Positions 53,490 through 62,956 of a stretch of DNA of 64,000 nt are shown piece by piece. The DNA is from SCUB01 sp041918675 (GTDB lineage Bacteria > Pseudomonadota > Alphaproteobacteria > Rhizobiales > Xanthobacteraceae): contig JAYRVF010000014.1 of assembly GCA_041918675.1 (NCBI GenBank), forward strand, positions 124,001-188,000, read 5' to 3'. The notes beneath the pieces were generated by a model. It was given only the letters and a program-made list of their open reading frames with translations. It was not told where the DNA came from and ran no database searches. Numbering within the stretch: the first letter of the stretch is position 1; each line of letters begins with the position of its first letter. The position numbers were made by a program, and so were the translations under genes.

Positions 53490-54662
53490 TCAGAAGCGCG
53501 CCACCTCGACCCAGTTGCCGCCCTTCACGACCGAGATGATGTTGACGTTGCCGCCTTCATGATCCTTCGGGCCGTAGTCGATCTTGTTGCCCGAAATGAC
53601 GTCGTCGTAGGAAAGGCTTTCCATGCCCTTCTTGAACGACTCCGGCGTCAGGTCCTTGCCCGCGGCCTGCAACGCGCGCACGAGGGTTTCGGCGGCGCTG
53701 CGGCCGAGCAGCGCGCCCGTTCCCGGGTCTTCATTATAGGCGGCCTTGTAGCCATCGACCCACGCCTTCACTTCCGGATTGCTCAGCCGGCCGACGATGT
53801 CGGCCCAGCCCGAGCCGGCGTAGAGGCCCTCGGTGATCCCGCCGGGCACCTGCGCGATGACGGTGTGGAAGCCCGCCGACGACACCAGGAACTTCGCGTC
53901 GGTCCAGCCGATCTTCTTGGCGGTGCCGACCGCCGTGATGATCTGGCGCACGCCGAGCGCGACGGCGACGAGCTGGCAACCCTCGTCCTTGAGCTTGGTC
54001 AGCGAGCCGACGAAATCGGCGTCGTCGGGCTTGTGCGTGGTTTCCGCCGCGAATTTCAGGCCCATCGTCTTGGCCTGGTCGACCGCGCCTTCCTTGATTT
54101 CGAGGCCGAAGTCGGACGGAATGTACATCGCGCAGACGACCTTGGCGTTCTCCTTCTCGGCGAGATGTTTCACGCCCGCCTGAATCTGGCTGTAATAGGT
54201 GGTGAATGCGGTGAACTTGTAGTCGACTGGTTCCTGCAGCATCTGCCGCGCCGCCGTCAGCGGATTGATGTTGGCGATCTTCTTCTCGTCCTGGATCTTG
54301 AACGCGGCGAGATTCATCGGCGTGCCGAGCGACAACAGCATGGCGAAAACCTTGTCGCTGTTGACCAGCTTGTTCACCGCCTGCGTCGCCTTGGGCATCT
54401 GATAGGCGTGGTCCTCGACGACGAAGCGGATCTTGCGGCCGTGCACGCCGCCCTTGTCGTTGACCTCCTTGAAGTAGAGGTTGGCGGCCTTCACCGCCGG
54501 CGCGCCGAAGGTGGCGAAGATGCCGGACAGGTCGTTCTGCGAGCCGATGACGACTTCCGTCGGCGTCACGCCCTGGGTCTGCGCCCGCGCCGCGCCGGCC
54601 ATGCCGGCGACGCCGACGACGCCGATGATGGCGCTGGCGAGTATCGTTGAATTCAGTCGCAT
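53490..54662 (-). CDS. ABC transporter substrate-binding protein, Liv/HAAT family (second system)
   Basis: The 390-residue periplasmic receptor has a signal peptide (about 1-27, ending near GAARAQT) and a type I periplasmic-binding fold, with GSQNDLSGIFATFGAPAVKAAN at the mature start and AYNEDPGTGALLGRSAAETLVRAL towards the end. GATTGGAGGAG lies upstream of the ATG. It is the last gene of an operon that encodes LivH, LivM, LivG, LivF and an acyl-CoA ligase. It differs strongly from the first LivK and probably binds another ligand, such as an aromatic or fatty acid, given the ligase. That is inference. Confidence 0.9.
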   Translation of the reverse strand: MRLNSTILASAIIGVVGVAGMAGAARAQTQGVTPTEVVIGSQNDLSGIFATFGAPAVKAANLYFKEVNDKGGVHGRKIRFVVEDHAYQMPKATQAVNKLVNSDKVFAMLLSLGTPMNLAAFKIQDEKKIANINPLTAARQMLQEPVDYKFTAFTTYYSQIQAGVKHLAEKENAKVVCAMYIPSDFGLEIKEGAVDQAKTMGLKFAAETTHKPDDADFVGSLTKLKDEGCQLVAVALGVRQIITAVGTAKKIGWTDAKFLVSSAGFHTVIAQVPGGITEGLYAGSGWADIVGRLSNPEVKAWVDGYKAAYNEDPGTGALLGRSAAETLVRALQAAGKDLTPESFKKGMESLSYDDVISGNKIDYGPKDHEGGNVNIISVVKGGNWVEVARF

Positions 54663-54733
54663 GGTGCTGGTCTCCTCCAATCTGGGTTTTTGTCGAATTC
54701 GCACGCTGGTCGATGTATCGGCACCGTGGATCG

Positions 54734-56659
54734 TCACGCCGCGCGGCCCATGTACATCTCGTCGATCAGCGTCTTGTATTTCTTCTCCACGAAGCCGCGC
54801 TTGAGCTTCATGGTGGCGGTCAGTTCATCGTCCTCCACCGTCAGCAATACGTCAATAATGCGGAAATCCTTGATCTGTTCAACCCGCGCGAAATGGCCGT
54901 TGGCCTCGTCGATGACGGATTGGATCAGATCCTTGACCGGAGCCGCCGCGCAGAGCGAGGCGAAATCGTTGAACGGGATGCGGTTGTCCTGCGCGAATTT
55001 CTCGACATTCTCCTGATCGATCATGATCAGGCAGGTGAGGTATTGCCGGCGATCGCCGATGACGACGGCGTCGGAAATGTAGGGCGAGAATTTGAGCCGG
55101 TTTTCGATTTCCGACGGCGTGATGTTCTTGCCGCCGGCTGTGATGATGATGTCCTTGAGCCTTCCGGTGATCGTGATGAAGCCGTCCGCGTCGATGTGAC
55201 CGACATCGCCGGTCCGCAGCCAGCCGTCCGTCGTCATCGCCTCGGCCGTCTTTCCCGGGTTACGCCAATAGCCGCGGAAGACGTTCGGTCCCTTGATCTG
55301 GATTTCCCCGTCCGGCGCGATCCGCGCCACCATGCCGGGAATCGCCGGACCGACCGAGCCGTTGCGCACGCGCTCGGGAACGTTGACCGCGGTCACGCCG
55401 GCGCCTTCGGTCTGGCCATAGCCTTCCAGAATCGGGATGCCGATGCCCCAATACCAGCGCAGCAGCTCGGGCGAGATCGGCGCCGCGCCGCTGTTGGCGC
55501 GGCGGACGCGTTCAAGCCCGATCAGGCGACGCAGATTGCGGAGCACGACGAAATCGCAAACCGCATAGGCGGCGGCGAGCCACATCGGCACCGGCCGCTT
55601 GTTCAACAGGCAATCGGCCCGGCGCAAACCGACCGCCAGCGCGGCGCGATAGGCCAGCCGTCCGAACGCGGTCGCCTCGCCCGCCATGATCGAAAGCCGC
55701 GAATAGATCTTCTCCCAGACGCGCGGCACGGCGACGAACACATGCGGCGACACCTCGCGCAGATTGTCGAACACCGTCTCCGGCGATTCCACGAAATTGA
55801 CCGTGGCGCCGGTCATGATCGGCGTCTGCATCGTGATCAGGCGCTCGAGCACGTGGCACAGCGGCAGAAAGCAGAGCTGCTCGTCGTCCTCGAGGCTGAC
55901 GAGACAATGCATGCCCGACGACAGGACGAAGATCGTGTTCTCGTGCGTCAGTTCCGCGCCCTTGGGCGGCCCCGAGGTGCCCGAGGTGTAGATCAGCAAC
56001 GCGGTATCGTCGGGCTTCGACTTGGCGATCTCGGCCTCGAAGGCGCCCGGATGCGCGGCGAGATGCCGGCGGCCGATTTCGCGCAACTCGTCGAGGAAGA
56101 TGACGGCGTCGTCGTGAAAGCCATGCAGACCATCGCGGTCGAACACGATCACCTTGACCAGGCTCGGCAACCGCTCGCGCACGGCGATGTATTTGTCGAG
56201 CTGCTCGTCGTTCTCGACGAAGAGAAAGCGGCTTTCCGAATCGGCGACGAGAAAGGCGAGCTGCGAGGCGGAATCGGTGACGTAAACGCCGGACGCGATT
56301 CCGCCGACGCATTGCACGCCGGCATCGACGTAGAGCCATTCCTTGCGATCCTCCGCCAGGATCGAAACGACCTCGCCGCGCTTGAGGCCGAGCGCCATCA
56401 GGCCGAGCCCGATCGCCCGCGCGTGCTCGTAATAGTCGCGCCAGCTATAGGCGTGCCAGATGCCGAGATGCTTTTCCCGATGCGCAGTGCGGTCGCCGAG
56501 CATCGCGCAGCGCCGGGCGAACAGCTTGACGACGGTATCGGCGCCGTCGATCAGCAGCGGACGCTGGCCGAGGTCGGCGTTCATGCTGTGGCCGCGCAAC
56601 ATCACCTGCGGCGGCGACGGCGCGCCGGCGGCGGAAGCGATGTCGGCCGGCCTGTTCAT
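54734..56659 (-). CDS. AMP-forming acyl-CoA ligase (long-chain/aromatic type)
   Basis: This 641-residue ANL-superfamily enzyme activates a carboxylic acid to its CoA ester through an acyl-adenylate. The ATP-binding loop is LLIYTSGTSGPPKGAELTHEN near residue 192, with the adenine motif EGYGQTEGAG near 400, the hinge GWLRTGDVGHIDADGFITITGR, and the C-terminal lysine within TATMKLKRGFVEKKYKTL. Its length and the two family inserts match FadD15-like ligases of long-chain acids. The ATG at 56659 overlaps the livF stop, so the ligase is made from the transporter mRNA, suggesting that the imported acid is activated on entry. Confidence 0.92.
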   Translation of the reverse strand: MNRPADIASAAGAPSPPQVMLRGHSMNADLGQRPLLIDGADTVVKLFARRCAMLGDRTAHREKHLGIWHAYSWRDYYEHARAIGLGLMALGLKRGEVVSILAEDRKEWLYVDAGVQCVGGIASGVYVTDSASQLAFLVADSESRFLFVENDEQLDKYIAVRERLPSLVKVIVFDRDGLHGFHDDAVIFLDELREIGRRHLAAHPGAFEAEIAKSKPDDTALLIYTSGTSGPPKGAELTHENTIFVLSSGMHCLVSLEDDEQLCFLPLCHVLERLITMQTPIMTGATVNFVESPETVFDNLREVSPHVFVAVPRVWEKIYSRLSIMAGEATAFGRLAYRAALAVGLRRADCLLNKRPVPMWLAAAYAVCDFVVLRNLRRLIGLERVRRANSGAAPISPELLRWYWGIGIPILEGYGQTEGAGVTAVNVPERVRNGSVGPAIPGMVARIAPDGEIQIKGPNVFRGYWRNPGKTAEAMTTDGWLRTGDVGHIDADGFITITGRLKDIIITAGGKNITPSEIENRLKFSPYISDAVVIGDRRQYLTCLIMIDQENVEKFAQDNRIPFNDFASLCAAAPVKDLIQSVIDEANGHFARVEQIKDFRIIDVLLTVEDDELTATMKLKRGFVEKKYKTLIDEMYMGRAA

Positions 56660-57429
56660 CGCCACGTCTTCCGCTGCTTCCAGCGACGCTGACCGCGTTC
56701 GGTCGGCTCGCGCATGCCGAGATAGAAGGTCTGCACGTCCTTGGACTGGCGCAACCGCGCGGCCTCGCCCGCCATGACGATGCGCCCGAGTTCCATGACA
56801 TAGCCGAAATCGGCGACGTCGAGCGCGACCTTGGCGTTCTGCTCGACCAGCAACATCGTCACCTTCCGCTCGCGGTTGAGACGCCGGATGATGGTGAAGA
56901 TTTCTTGCACCAGCAGCGGGCTCAGCCCCAGGCTCGGCTCGTCGAGCAGCATCACGCGCGGGCGCGCCATCAGTCCGCGCCCGATCGCCAGCATCTGCTG
57001 CTGTCCGCCCGACAGCGTGCCCGCGCGCTGGGACGCGCGCTCGCGCAGGATCGGGAAATAGCCGTAGACCATCTCCAGGTCGTCCCGGATGGCGGCGCTG
57101 TCGCCGCGCACATAGGCGCCGAGCGCGAGATTTTCCGCGACGGTGAGAAGGGGAAAGACCTCGCGGCCCTCCGGCACATGCACCAGGCCGCGACGGACGA
57201 TGGCGTCCGGTTCGAGCGCGTGGATGAATTCGCCGTCGAGGCGGATGGTGCCCTTCTCCCGCGTCATCACCCCGGAAATGGTCCGCAGCAGCGTCGTCTT
57301 GCCGGCGCCGTTGGCGCCGAGCACGGTGACGATCTGGCCCTCGACCACATCGAGGCTCGCGCCGCGGATCGCCATGATCGGCCCGTAATAGGTCTCGAGA
57401 TTTTCGACCGTGAGAAGATGCGCCGTCAT
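56656..57429 (-). CDS. livF: Liv-type ABC transporter ATP-binding protein LivF (second system)
   Basis: This 257-residue ATPase has Walker A VLGANGAGKTTLLRT near residue 37, signature LSGGQQQMLAIGRGL near 135, Walker B VMLLDEPSLGLSP and the switch in LLVEQNAKVALD. The ATG at 57429 overlaps livG by 4 bases and the stop overlaps the ligase start. A basic tail of about 15 residues (ERGQRRWKQRKTWR) extends beyond the usual LivF end. Confidence 0.93.
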   Translation of the reverse strand: MTAHLLTVENLETYYGPIMAIRGASLDVVEGQIVTVLGANGAGKTTLLRTISGVMTREKGTIRLDGEFIHALEPDAIVRRGLVHVPEGREVFPLLTVAENLALGAYVRGDSAAIRDDLEMVYGYFPILRERASQRAGTLSGGQQQMLAIGRGLMARPRVMLLDEPSLGLSPLLVQEIFTIIRRLNRERKVTMLLVEQNAKVALDVADFGYVMELGRIVMAGEAARLRQSKDVQTFYLGMREPTERGQRRWKQRKTWR

Positions 57430-58199
57430 GCCGCGATCTCTCCGTCGCCGAGATAGGCGCGCACCACGGCGGGATCGGACTGCACCTCGGCCGGCGTGCC
57501 GATCGCCAACTGCCGTCCGTCGGCGAGCGCCAGCACGCGATTGCACACCGACGAGACCAGCTTCATGTCGTGCTCGACCAGAAGCACGGTGATGCCCATC
57601 TGGTCCCTGATGTCCTCGATCCAGAAGGCGAGGTCGATGCTCTCCTCCACCGACAGCCCCGAGGCGGGCTCATCGAGCAGCAACAGCCGCGGCTCCATCG
57701 CCAGCGCCCGCCCCAGCTCCACCACCTTGCGCACGCCATAGGGCAGGCCGCCGACATGCTTGTCGCGATAGGCCTGCAATTCGAGAAAATCGATCACGCG
57801 CTCGACCGCCTCGCGGTGGCGGCGTTCCTCCGCGCGCGTGAATGGCGTGAACAGGAGATTTGAAACCAGCCCGGTCCCGACGTGGCGGTTGCGGCCGATG
57901 AGCAGATTGTCGATGACGGTGGCGCGTTCGAACAATTCAATGTTCTGAAACGTGCGCGCGACGCCGAGCGAGGGGATTTCCGACGGCGAAAGCCCGAGCA
58001 CGCTCGACCCATCGACCCGGATGTCGCCGCTCGCCGGCGTATAGAAGCGCGAGATCAGGTTGAAGAGCGTCGATTTGCCGGCGCCGTTCGGACCGACCAA
58101 AGCGAAAACATCGCCCGCGTTGACCGCGAAGGAAACGTCCTCGACCGCGGTCAGGCCGCCGAACCGCAGCGTCACGGCGTCGAGTTCGAGCAGGCTCAC
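57426..58199 (-). CDS. livG: Liv-type ABC transporter ATP-binding protein LivG (second system)
   Basis: The 257-residue ATPase starts at a GTG (58199) that overlaps the livM stop by 4 bases. Walker A is LVGPNGAGKSTLFNL near residue 34; the LivG-type signature is LPYGVRKVVELGRAL; Walker B is LLLLDEPASGLSVEES; the switch region is LLVEHDMKLVSSV. The family-specific insertion between Walker A and signature (GARNRHV-like loop and ERRHREAVERVIDFLEL) is present. No start codon further upstream gives family-like sequence. Confidence 0.93.
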   Translation of the reverse strand: MSLLELDAVTLRFGGLTAVEDVSFAVNAGDVFALVGPNGAGKSTLFNLISRFYTPASGDIRVDGSSVLGLSPSEIPSLGVARTFQNIELFERATVIDNLLIGRNRHVGTGLVSNLLFTPFTRAEERRHREAVERVIDFLELQAYRDKHVGGLPYGVRKVVELGRALAMEPRLLLLDEPASGLSVEESIDLAFWIEDIRDQMGITVLLVEHDMKLVSSVCNRVLALADGRQLAIGTPAEVQSDPAVVRAYLGDGEIAA

Positions 58200-59293
58200 C
58201 GCATGCGCTCCGTTTTCAAATATGTCTTCTGCCGGCGGAACATGTCGCGACGATAGAACGGGAACAGTTCGAGGTAGGTGCGGATCTTCAGCCAGCGGCC
58301 ATAAATGCCCGCCGGCTCGAACAGGATGAAGGCGATCAGGATGGCGCCGAAGACGCCGCTTTCGAGCCCGGGAATGGCGATCGAGCCCGCCCCCGCGGTC
58401 TTGGCGATGAAGTCGCGCAGGAACGCCAGCGCGGTCGGGATCACGCCGATGACGATGGCGCCGAAAAACGCGCCGTGAATCGAGCCGAGCCCGCCGACGA
58501 CGATCATCAGCAGCATCTGGACCGCGATCACGAGATTGAAGGTCTCGTGATTGAACGCGCCGGCGTAGTGGCCCATCAGCGCGCCGGCGAGTCCGGTGAT
58601 GGCGCAGGAAATGCCGAACGCGGCCGCCTTGGTCTTGAGCAGATTGACGCCCATCGCCTGCGCCGAGATCTCCGAATCGCGGATCGCGGCGAAGGCGCGC
58701 CCGAGCGGCGAGCGCAGCAGGTTGCGATAGACCAGCACGACCGCGAGCACGACCGCGAGCACGAGATAATAGAACAGCATCGGCGCGCCGTAGCGGTCGA
58801 TCGAGACGCCGAAAATGTTGATCGCCGGCGGCACCAGACCGGTGACGCCGCCGGTGACCGGCTCGGCGATGACGATGATGTCTTCCACCAGCACCGCCAT
58901 CGCCAGCGTGGCGATGGCGAGATAGATGCCGTGCAGACGCAGCGCCGGGACGGCGACGATCACGCCGACGATTCCGGCGGCGAGCCCCGACAGCGGAAAC
59001 GCGACCAGAAACGGCACGCCCTTCATTTGCAGGATGGCGTTGACGTAGCATCCGGCCGCCAGAAACGCGGTGTGGCCGATGCTGACGAGCCCGGCCTGGC
59101 CGGTCAGCACCATCAGCCCCATGCCGGCGAGCGCCCAAATCAACACGTTGGTCGCCTCGCCGATCAGAAACGTCGACAGCAGGAGCGGCAAGGCGAGCAC
59201 GCAGACGAGCAACGCGCCGTACCAGAACGCCTGCGCGCCATGGCGAAACAGGCGGATGTCGGCGTCGTAGGATGTCTTGAACACCGTGCGCAT
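58196..59293 (-). CDS. livM: Liv-type ABC transporter permease LivM (second system)
   Basis: The 365-residue permease has about ten helices, with MVLTGQAGLVSIGHTAFLAAGCY near residue 60, the coupling loop SPLGRAFAAIRDSEISAQAMGVNLLKTK near 195 and VVGGLGSIHGAFFGAIVIGV. It carries a basic C-terminal tail of about 30 residues (FYRRDMFRRQKTYL). It starts six bases after the livH stop and overlaps livG. It differs enough from the first LivM to be a separate lineage, not a recent duplicate. Confidence 0.93.
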   Translation of the reverse strand: MRTVFKTSYDADIRLFRHGAQAFWYGALLVCVLALPLLLSTFLIGEATNVLIWALAGMGLMVLTGQAGLVSIGHTAFLAAGCYVNAILQMKGVPFLVAFPLSGLAAGIVGVIVAVPALRLHGIYLAIATLAMAVLVEDIIVIAEPVTGGVTGLVPPAINIFGVSIDRYGAPMLFYYLVLAVVLAVVLVYRNLLRSPLGRAFAAIRDSEISAQAMGVNLLKTKAAAFGISCAITGLAGALMGHYAGAFNHETFNLVIAVQMLLMIVVGGLGSIHGAFFGAIVIGVIPTALAFLRDFIAKTAGAGSIAIPGLESGVFGAILIAFILFEPAGIYGRWLKIRTYLELFPFYRRDMFRRQKTYLKTERMR

Positions 59294-59299
59294 GGCGCG

Positions 59300-60175
59300 T
59301 CACATCTTCTTCGTCTGCACCTGGGCGAACAGCCCGTGCGGACGCAGGATCAGGACCAGCAGCAGAACGACATAGGGCGCGACCTGGGAATAGCCGGCCG
59401 CGATATAGCGCGACGCGAACGGCTCGATCACGCCGACGAGCAGCCCGCCCAACAGCGCGCCCGGCAGGCTGCCGAATCCGCCGATCACCGCCGCGGCGAA
59501 GGCCTTGATCCCGAGCAGGCCCGTCGTCGGATCGATCGAGCCCTTCGAGGCGAAAAGGATTCCGGCGATCGCCGCGACGACGCCGGCGAGCGCCCAGACC
59601 AGCCCGTTAATCCGCCTGACCGGAATACCCATGTAGTAGGCGGCGAGCTGGTTCTGCGAGGCGGCCTGCATCGCCACGCCGAGGCGCGTGCGGTTGAAGA
59701 AGAAATAGAGCAGCGTCGTCAGCAACAGCGTGACGATGATCACCGCCAGCTCGTCGAGGCCGAGCACCAGGCCGGCGAGGCGGATGTGCTTGCCGATCAG
59801 CGGCGTGTTCAATGATTGCGGTTCGTGTCCCCAGATCACGCCGGCGGCGAAGCGGATGACGAAGCCGAGCGCGATCGTGAGGATCATCACCGCGATCTGC
59901 GACTGGCCGAAGATGCGCCGCAGCAGCACGACGTCGAGGAGATAGCCCAGCACTCCCATGATCGCGAGCGCGACCGGGATCGCGGCCCACAGCGGCAGCG
60001 CGACGACGGAATTGACGGTGAGCCCAAGCGCGACGAAGGCGCCGAGCATCATGAAATCGCCCTGGGCGAAATTCACGGCCTCGGTGGCCTTGTAGATCAT
60101 CACAAAGCCGAGCGCGACAAGACCGTAGACGCAACCGTTCGCAAGCCCGCTGATCAAGAGCTGCAGATTGTTCAA
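59300..60175 (-). CDS. livH: Liv-type ABC transporter permease LivH (second system)
   Basis: This permease of about 291 residues begins LNNLQLLISGLANGCVYGLVALGFVM and has the LivH hallmark KATEAVNFAQGDFMMLGAF, then NGLVWALAGVVAAIAGILFASKG and a terminal LRPHGLFAQ. No ATG fits: AAGGAGGA lies just upstream and the start is either TTG at 60175 or GTG at 60178, with spacing favouring the TTG. It heads the six-gene operon that includes the ligase and receptor. Confidence 0.9.
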   Translation of the reverse strand: MNNLQLLISGLANGCVYGLVALGFVMIYKATEAVNFAQGDFMMLGAFVALGLTVNSVVALPLWAAIPVALAIMGVLGYLLDVVLLRRIFGQSQIAVMILTIALGFVIRFAAGVIWGHEPQSLNTPLIGKHIRLAGLVLGLDELAVIIVTLLLTTLLYFFFNRTRLGVAMQAASQNQLAAYYMGIPVRRINGLVWALAGVVAAIAGILFASKGSIDPTTGLLGIKAFAAAVIGGFGSLPGALLGGLLVGVIEPFASRYIAAGYSQVAPYVVLLLVLILRPHGLFAQVQTKKM

Positions 60176-60686
60176 CACTCCTCCTTGGCCGAGCGATCGC
60201 CCGGCTAACGCTTCTTCCCCGTTGGCCTTGTCTCCTGATCGCGCCGGCGGCATCGGGGTGCGACCCCTTGCGCGCGGCCAGAATGATCCGGGCGGCCTTG
60301 GTCGTGATTCACGCGAGCGCGAAGACCGAACTCGCGGCGATCGCGCGTCTAGGCAAATCCTTCGCGCGCTTGCCGAAATGGTAAAGCCGATGAAGGCTTG
60401 CCGCGAATGCGCGCATCTTACCCGCGAACCCGCCGCAGGCAAGAACCGCTTGAAGCCGGAACATCGGGCCGATGACAAGGCGGCATGAAATTGGCCGCAT
60501 GCTGGACGCCGATCGCGCGCCGCGCGGCCGTGCGTGGCCGTGCGTGGATGGAATTATTGTGCGGCGCATTCCTGGTCCCGCTCATTCCGGCGGATTTGGC
60601 GCGCCTCACGCGATTGTGGCGCGCGCGTATCGATCCAGCGACGTAATGTCGCGGCCGGCGCTCAAGGCGAGCGTGTGGAGATCACG
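60176..60686. other. Intergenic region between the second liv operon and the F420-reductase-like gene
   Basis: This 511-base region separates divergent genes. No coding sequence is recognised. A 10-base tandem repeat GGCCGTGCGT occurs at 60526-60545. The minus-strand side must hold the promoter for the six-gene operon, but no convincing promoter pair or operator was seen. Confidence 0.45.
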
Positions 60687-61496
60687 ATGCCTTTTTCCAA
60701 ACTGTCCCGCCCAGGATCGCATGACCACGAATTGTCCGGCGCGGCCATGCGTGATGGCGGGCAGGTCGATTCCGTCCGCCGTCGCCTCGTTCTCGCCGGC
60801 GGCGCGGCGATGCTCGCCGCCGCGCTTGGGTCCCGTTTCGCGGTCGCGCAATCGCCGGGCGGCGGCAAGGCGCGCATCGGCGTGATCGGCTCGGGTCGCA
60901 TCGGCGGTACGATCGGCGCGCTATGGGTCAAGGCCGGCCATGAAGTCATCTTCTCCTCGCGCCATCCCGACCAACTCAAGGACATGGTCGCCGGGCTCGG
61001 CCCGCTCGCGCGCGCCGGCACGGTGGAACAGGCGATCGCCGCGGGCGATGTGATTTTCGTCGCGGTGCCCTACGCCGCGCTGCCGGAGATCGGGCGCGAT
61101 CACGCCGCCGCGCTCAAGGGCAAGATCGTGCTCGATGCCTGCAACGCCATCGCGACGCGCGACGGCGCCATCGCTGAGGAAGCCGACCGCGACGGCGTCG
61201 GCGTGACCTCGCGGAAATACCTCGCCGGCACGCGCCTGGTGCGCGCGTTCAATACGCTCTCCTATATGACCTTCGCCGCCGAGGCGAACCGCCCCGACCC
61301 CAGGCTCGCGATCCCGATCGCGGGAGACGACGCGCAAGCGATGGAGACCGCCGCCGCGCTCGTGCGCGCCGCCGGCTTTGATCCGGTCGTCGTCGGCACG
61401 CTCGCCGACGCCCGCCGCTTTCAGCGCGGCGCGCCCGGCTACGGCCAACCGGTGACCGGGGCCGAATTGCGGCGGAAGCTTTCGCTGCCGCCATAA
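60687..61496 (+). CDS. NADPH-dependent F420 reductase-fold protein with a Tat-type signal
   Basis: The 269-residue protein has an extended N-terminus with RRRLVLAGGAAMLAAALGSRFAVAQ (about residues 32-56), a twin-arginine type export signal, then a Rossmann domain starting ARIGVIGSGRIGGTIGALW near residue 62. The domain resembles the F420_oxidored family (VIFSSRHPDQLKDM, DVIFVAVPYAALPEIG, RLVRAFNTLSYMTFA). Alphaproteobacteria generally do not make F420, so the name describes only the fold; NADP(H) is the likely cofactor. Export of a nucleotide-dependent oxidoreductase by Tat, which moves folded and cofactor-loaded proteins, would be consistent. GGAG precedes the ATG. Substrate unknown. Confidence 0.82.
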   Translation: MPFSKLSRPGSHDHELSGAAMRDGGQVDSVRRRLVLAGGAAMLAAALGSRFAVAQSPGGGKARIGVIGSGRIGGTIGALWVKAGHEVIFSSRHPDQLKDMVAGLGPLARAGTVEQAIAAGDVIFVAVPYAALPEIGRDHAAALKGKIVLDACNAIATRDGAIAEEADRDGVGVTSRKYLAGTRLVRAFNTLSYMTFAAEANRPDPRLAIPIAGDDAQAMETAAALVRAAGFDPVVVGTLADARRFQRGAPGYGQPVTGAELRRKLSLPP

Positions 61497-61589
61497 GGCC
61501 GATAACCTCGCGCCGCCATGCGTTCCGCGCCCAATGACACGCCCGCCTCCCATTCGCGCCGCCTGGGCTCCACGCGCGAGAATGAAATC

Positions 61590-61607
61590 ATGAGCACGGC
61601 GCCATGA
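61590..61607 (+). other. Five-codon leader ORF overlapping the carrier start
   Basis: ATG AGC ACG GCG CCA TGA encodes M-S-T-A-P and its stop overlaps the ATG of the transporter gene (ATGA). GAGAATGAAATC precedes it at good ribosome-binding spacing, and the true gene starts with nearly the same bases (MSTAA). It could couple translation or be a small duplication. Confidence 0.4.
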
Positions 61608-62956
61608 GCACCGCCGCGGCGACCCGTCCGCTGGACGCGCTCAAGCAATGGATCGGGCGCGTGTTGCCGGCGACCCGGGAGGAGCGCGCGGCCGCGCTGT
61701 GGTCGTTCGCCTATTTCTTCACGCTGCTCGCGAGCTATTACGTGCTGCGCCCATTGCGCGACCAGATGGGAATCGCCGGCGGCGTGCGCAATCTGCCGTG
61801 GCTGTTCACCGCGACGTTCCTGGCGCTGCTGCTCGCCCAGCCGCTTTACGGCGCGCTGGTCGCGCGGCTGCCGCGCGCGCGCTTCATTCCCGTCGTCTAT
61901 CACTTCTTCGTCGCCAACATCGCCGTGTTCTGGCTCATGCTGACGCTCGACGTCGCGCCGGCGATCGTCGCGCGCGCTTTTTTCGTCTGGGTGAGCGTCT
62001 TCAATCTTTTCGCGGTGGCGGTATTCTGGTCGTTCATGGCCGACCTGTTCACCGCCGAACAGGGCAAGCGGCTGTTCGGCTTCATCGGCGCGGGCGGCAC
62101 GGCGGGCGCGTTGCTCGGCCCGACCATCACCATCGGCCTGTCGATTCCGTTCGGCCCGGTCAATCTCCTGATCGTGGCGGCGCTGCTGATGGAGGCCGCC
62201 GTCTTTTGCGTCCATCGCCTCGAAGGCGCGGCGGGCGAGCGTCGCGGGGCCAGCACGGCGCACGAGCCGCTCGGCGGCGGCGCCTTCGCCGCGATCCCCG
62301 AACTCGTCCGCTCGCCCTATCTCCTTGGCATCGCCGCCTGGGTGAGCCTGCTCTCGTTCGGCGCGACCATGCTTTATTTCATGCAGGCCCATATCATCGC
62401 CGCGTCGGTGCAGGACGCCGGCGCGCGGACGCGGATTTTCGCCGGCATCGATCTCGCCGTCGGCCTGCTCACGCTGGCGACGCAGGTGTTCGCGACCGGC
62501 CGGCTGATCCGCCGCGTCGGCACCGGCGTGGCGGCGAGCGCCCTGCCCGCGGTCTATGTCGCCGGCTTCGCCGCGCTGGCGCTATGGCCGACGGTCGCCG
62601 TCGTCATCGCCGCGCAGGTGGCGCAGCGCTGGATACATTTCGCCATCGCCAATCCCGCCCGCCATGTCCTTTTCACCGTCGTTCCGCGCGAGGAGAAGTA
62701 CAAGGCCAAGAACCTGATCGACGTCGTCGTCTATCGCGGCTCCGACGCGCTTCACGGCTGGATCTTCGACGGCCTGCAGGCGCTGGGCCTCAAGCTCGGC
62801 GCGATCGCATTATGCGCGTTGCCAGTCGCGGTCGGATGGATCATTCTCTCGCTGCGGCTCGGACGCGCCGAGGAACGACGCGCCGAGCTCGCCGATACGC
62901 GGGCCGCGTCCGAAGCGACATCCGACGCCGGGCCCGGAGGCCGACATGACCGTTGA
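61604..62956 (+). CDS. ATP/ADP translocase-like (NTT/MFS) membrane carrier
   Basis: The 450-residue protein has about eleven to twelve transmembrane helices. The segments SFAYFFTLLASYYVLRPLRDQMG near residue 30, FWSFMADLFTAEQGKRLFGFIGAGGTAGALLGP near 145, and REEKYKAKNLIDVVVYRGSDALHGW near 365 are typical of the carrier group related to NTT nucleotide transporters of intracellular bacteria. The group also occurs in free-living bacteria, where the substrate is not known. It overlaps the following aldo-keto reductase gene by 11 bases, so the two are co-expressed. A five-codon leader ORF overlaps its start. Confidence 0.87.
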   Translation: MSTAAATRPLDALKQWIGRVLPATREERAAALWSFAYFFTLLASYYVLRPLRDQMGIAGGVRNLPWLFTATFLALLLAQPLYGALVARLPRARFIPVVYHFFVANIAVFWLMLTLDVAPAIVARAFFVWVSVFNLFAVAVFWSFMADLFTAEQGKRLFGFIGAGGTAGALLGPTITIGLSIPFGPVNLLIVAALLMEAAVFCVHRLEGAAGERRGASTAHEPLGGGAFAAIPELVRSPYLLGIAAWVSLLSFGATMLYFMQAHIIAASVQDAGARTRIFAGIDLAVGLLTLATQVFATGRLIRRVGTGVAASALPAVYVAGFAALALWPTVAVVIAAQVAQRWIHFAIANPARHVLFTVVPREEKYKAKNLIDVVVYRGSDALHGWIFDGLQALGLKLGAIALCALPVAVGWIILSLRLGRAEERRAELADTRAASEATSDAGPGGRHDR

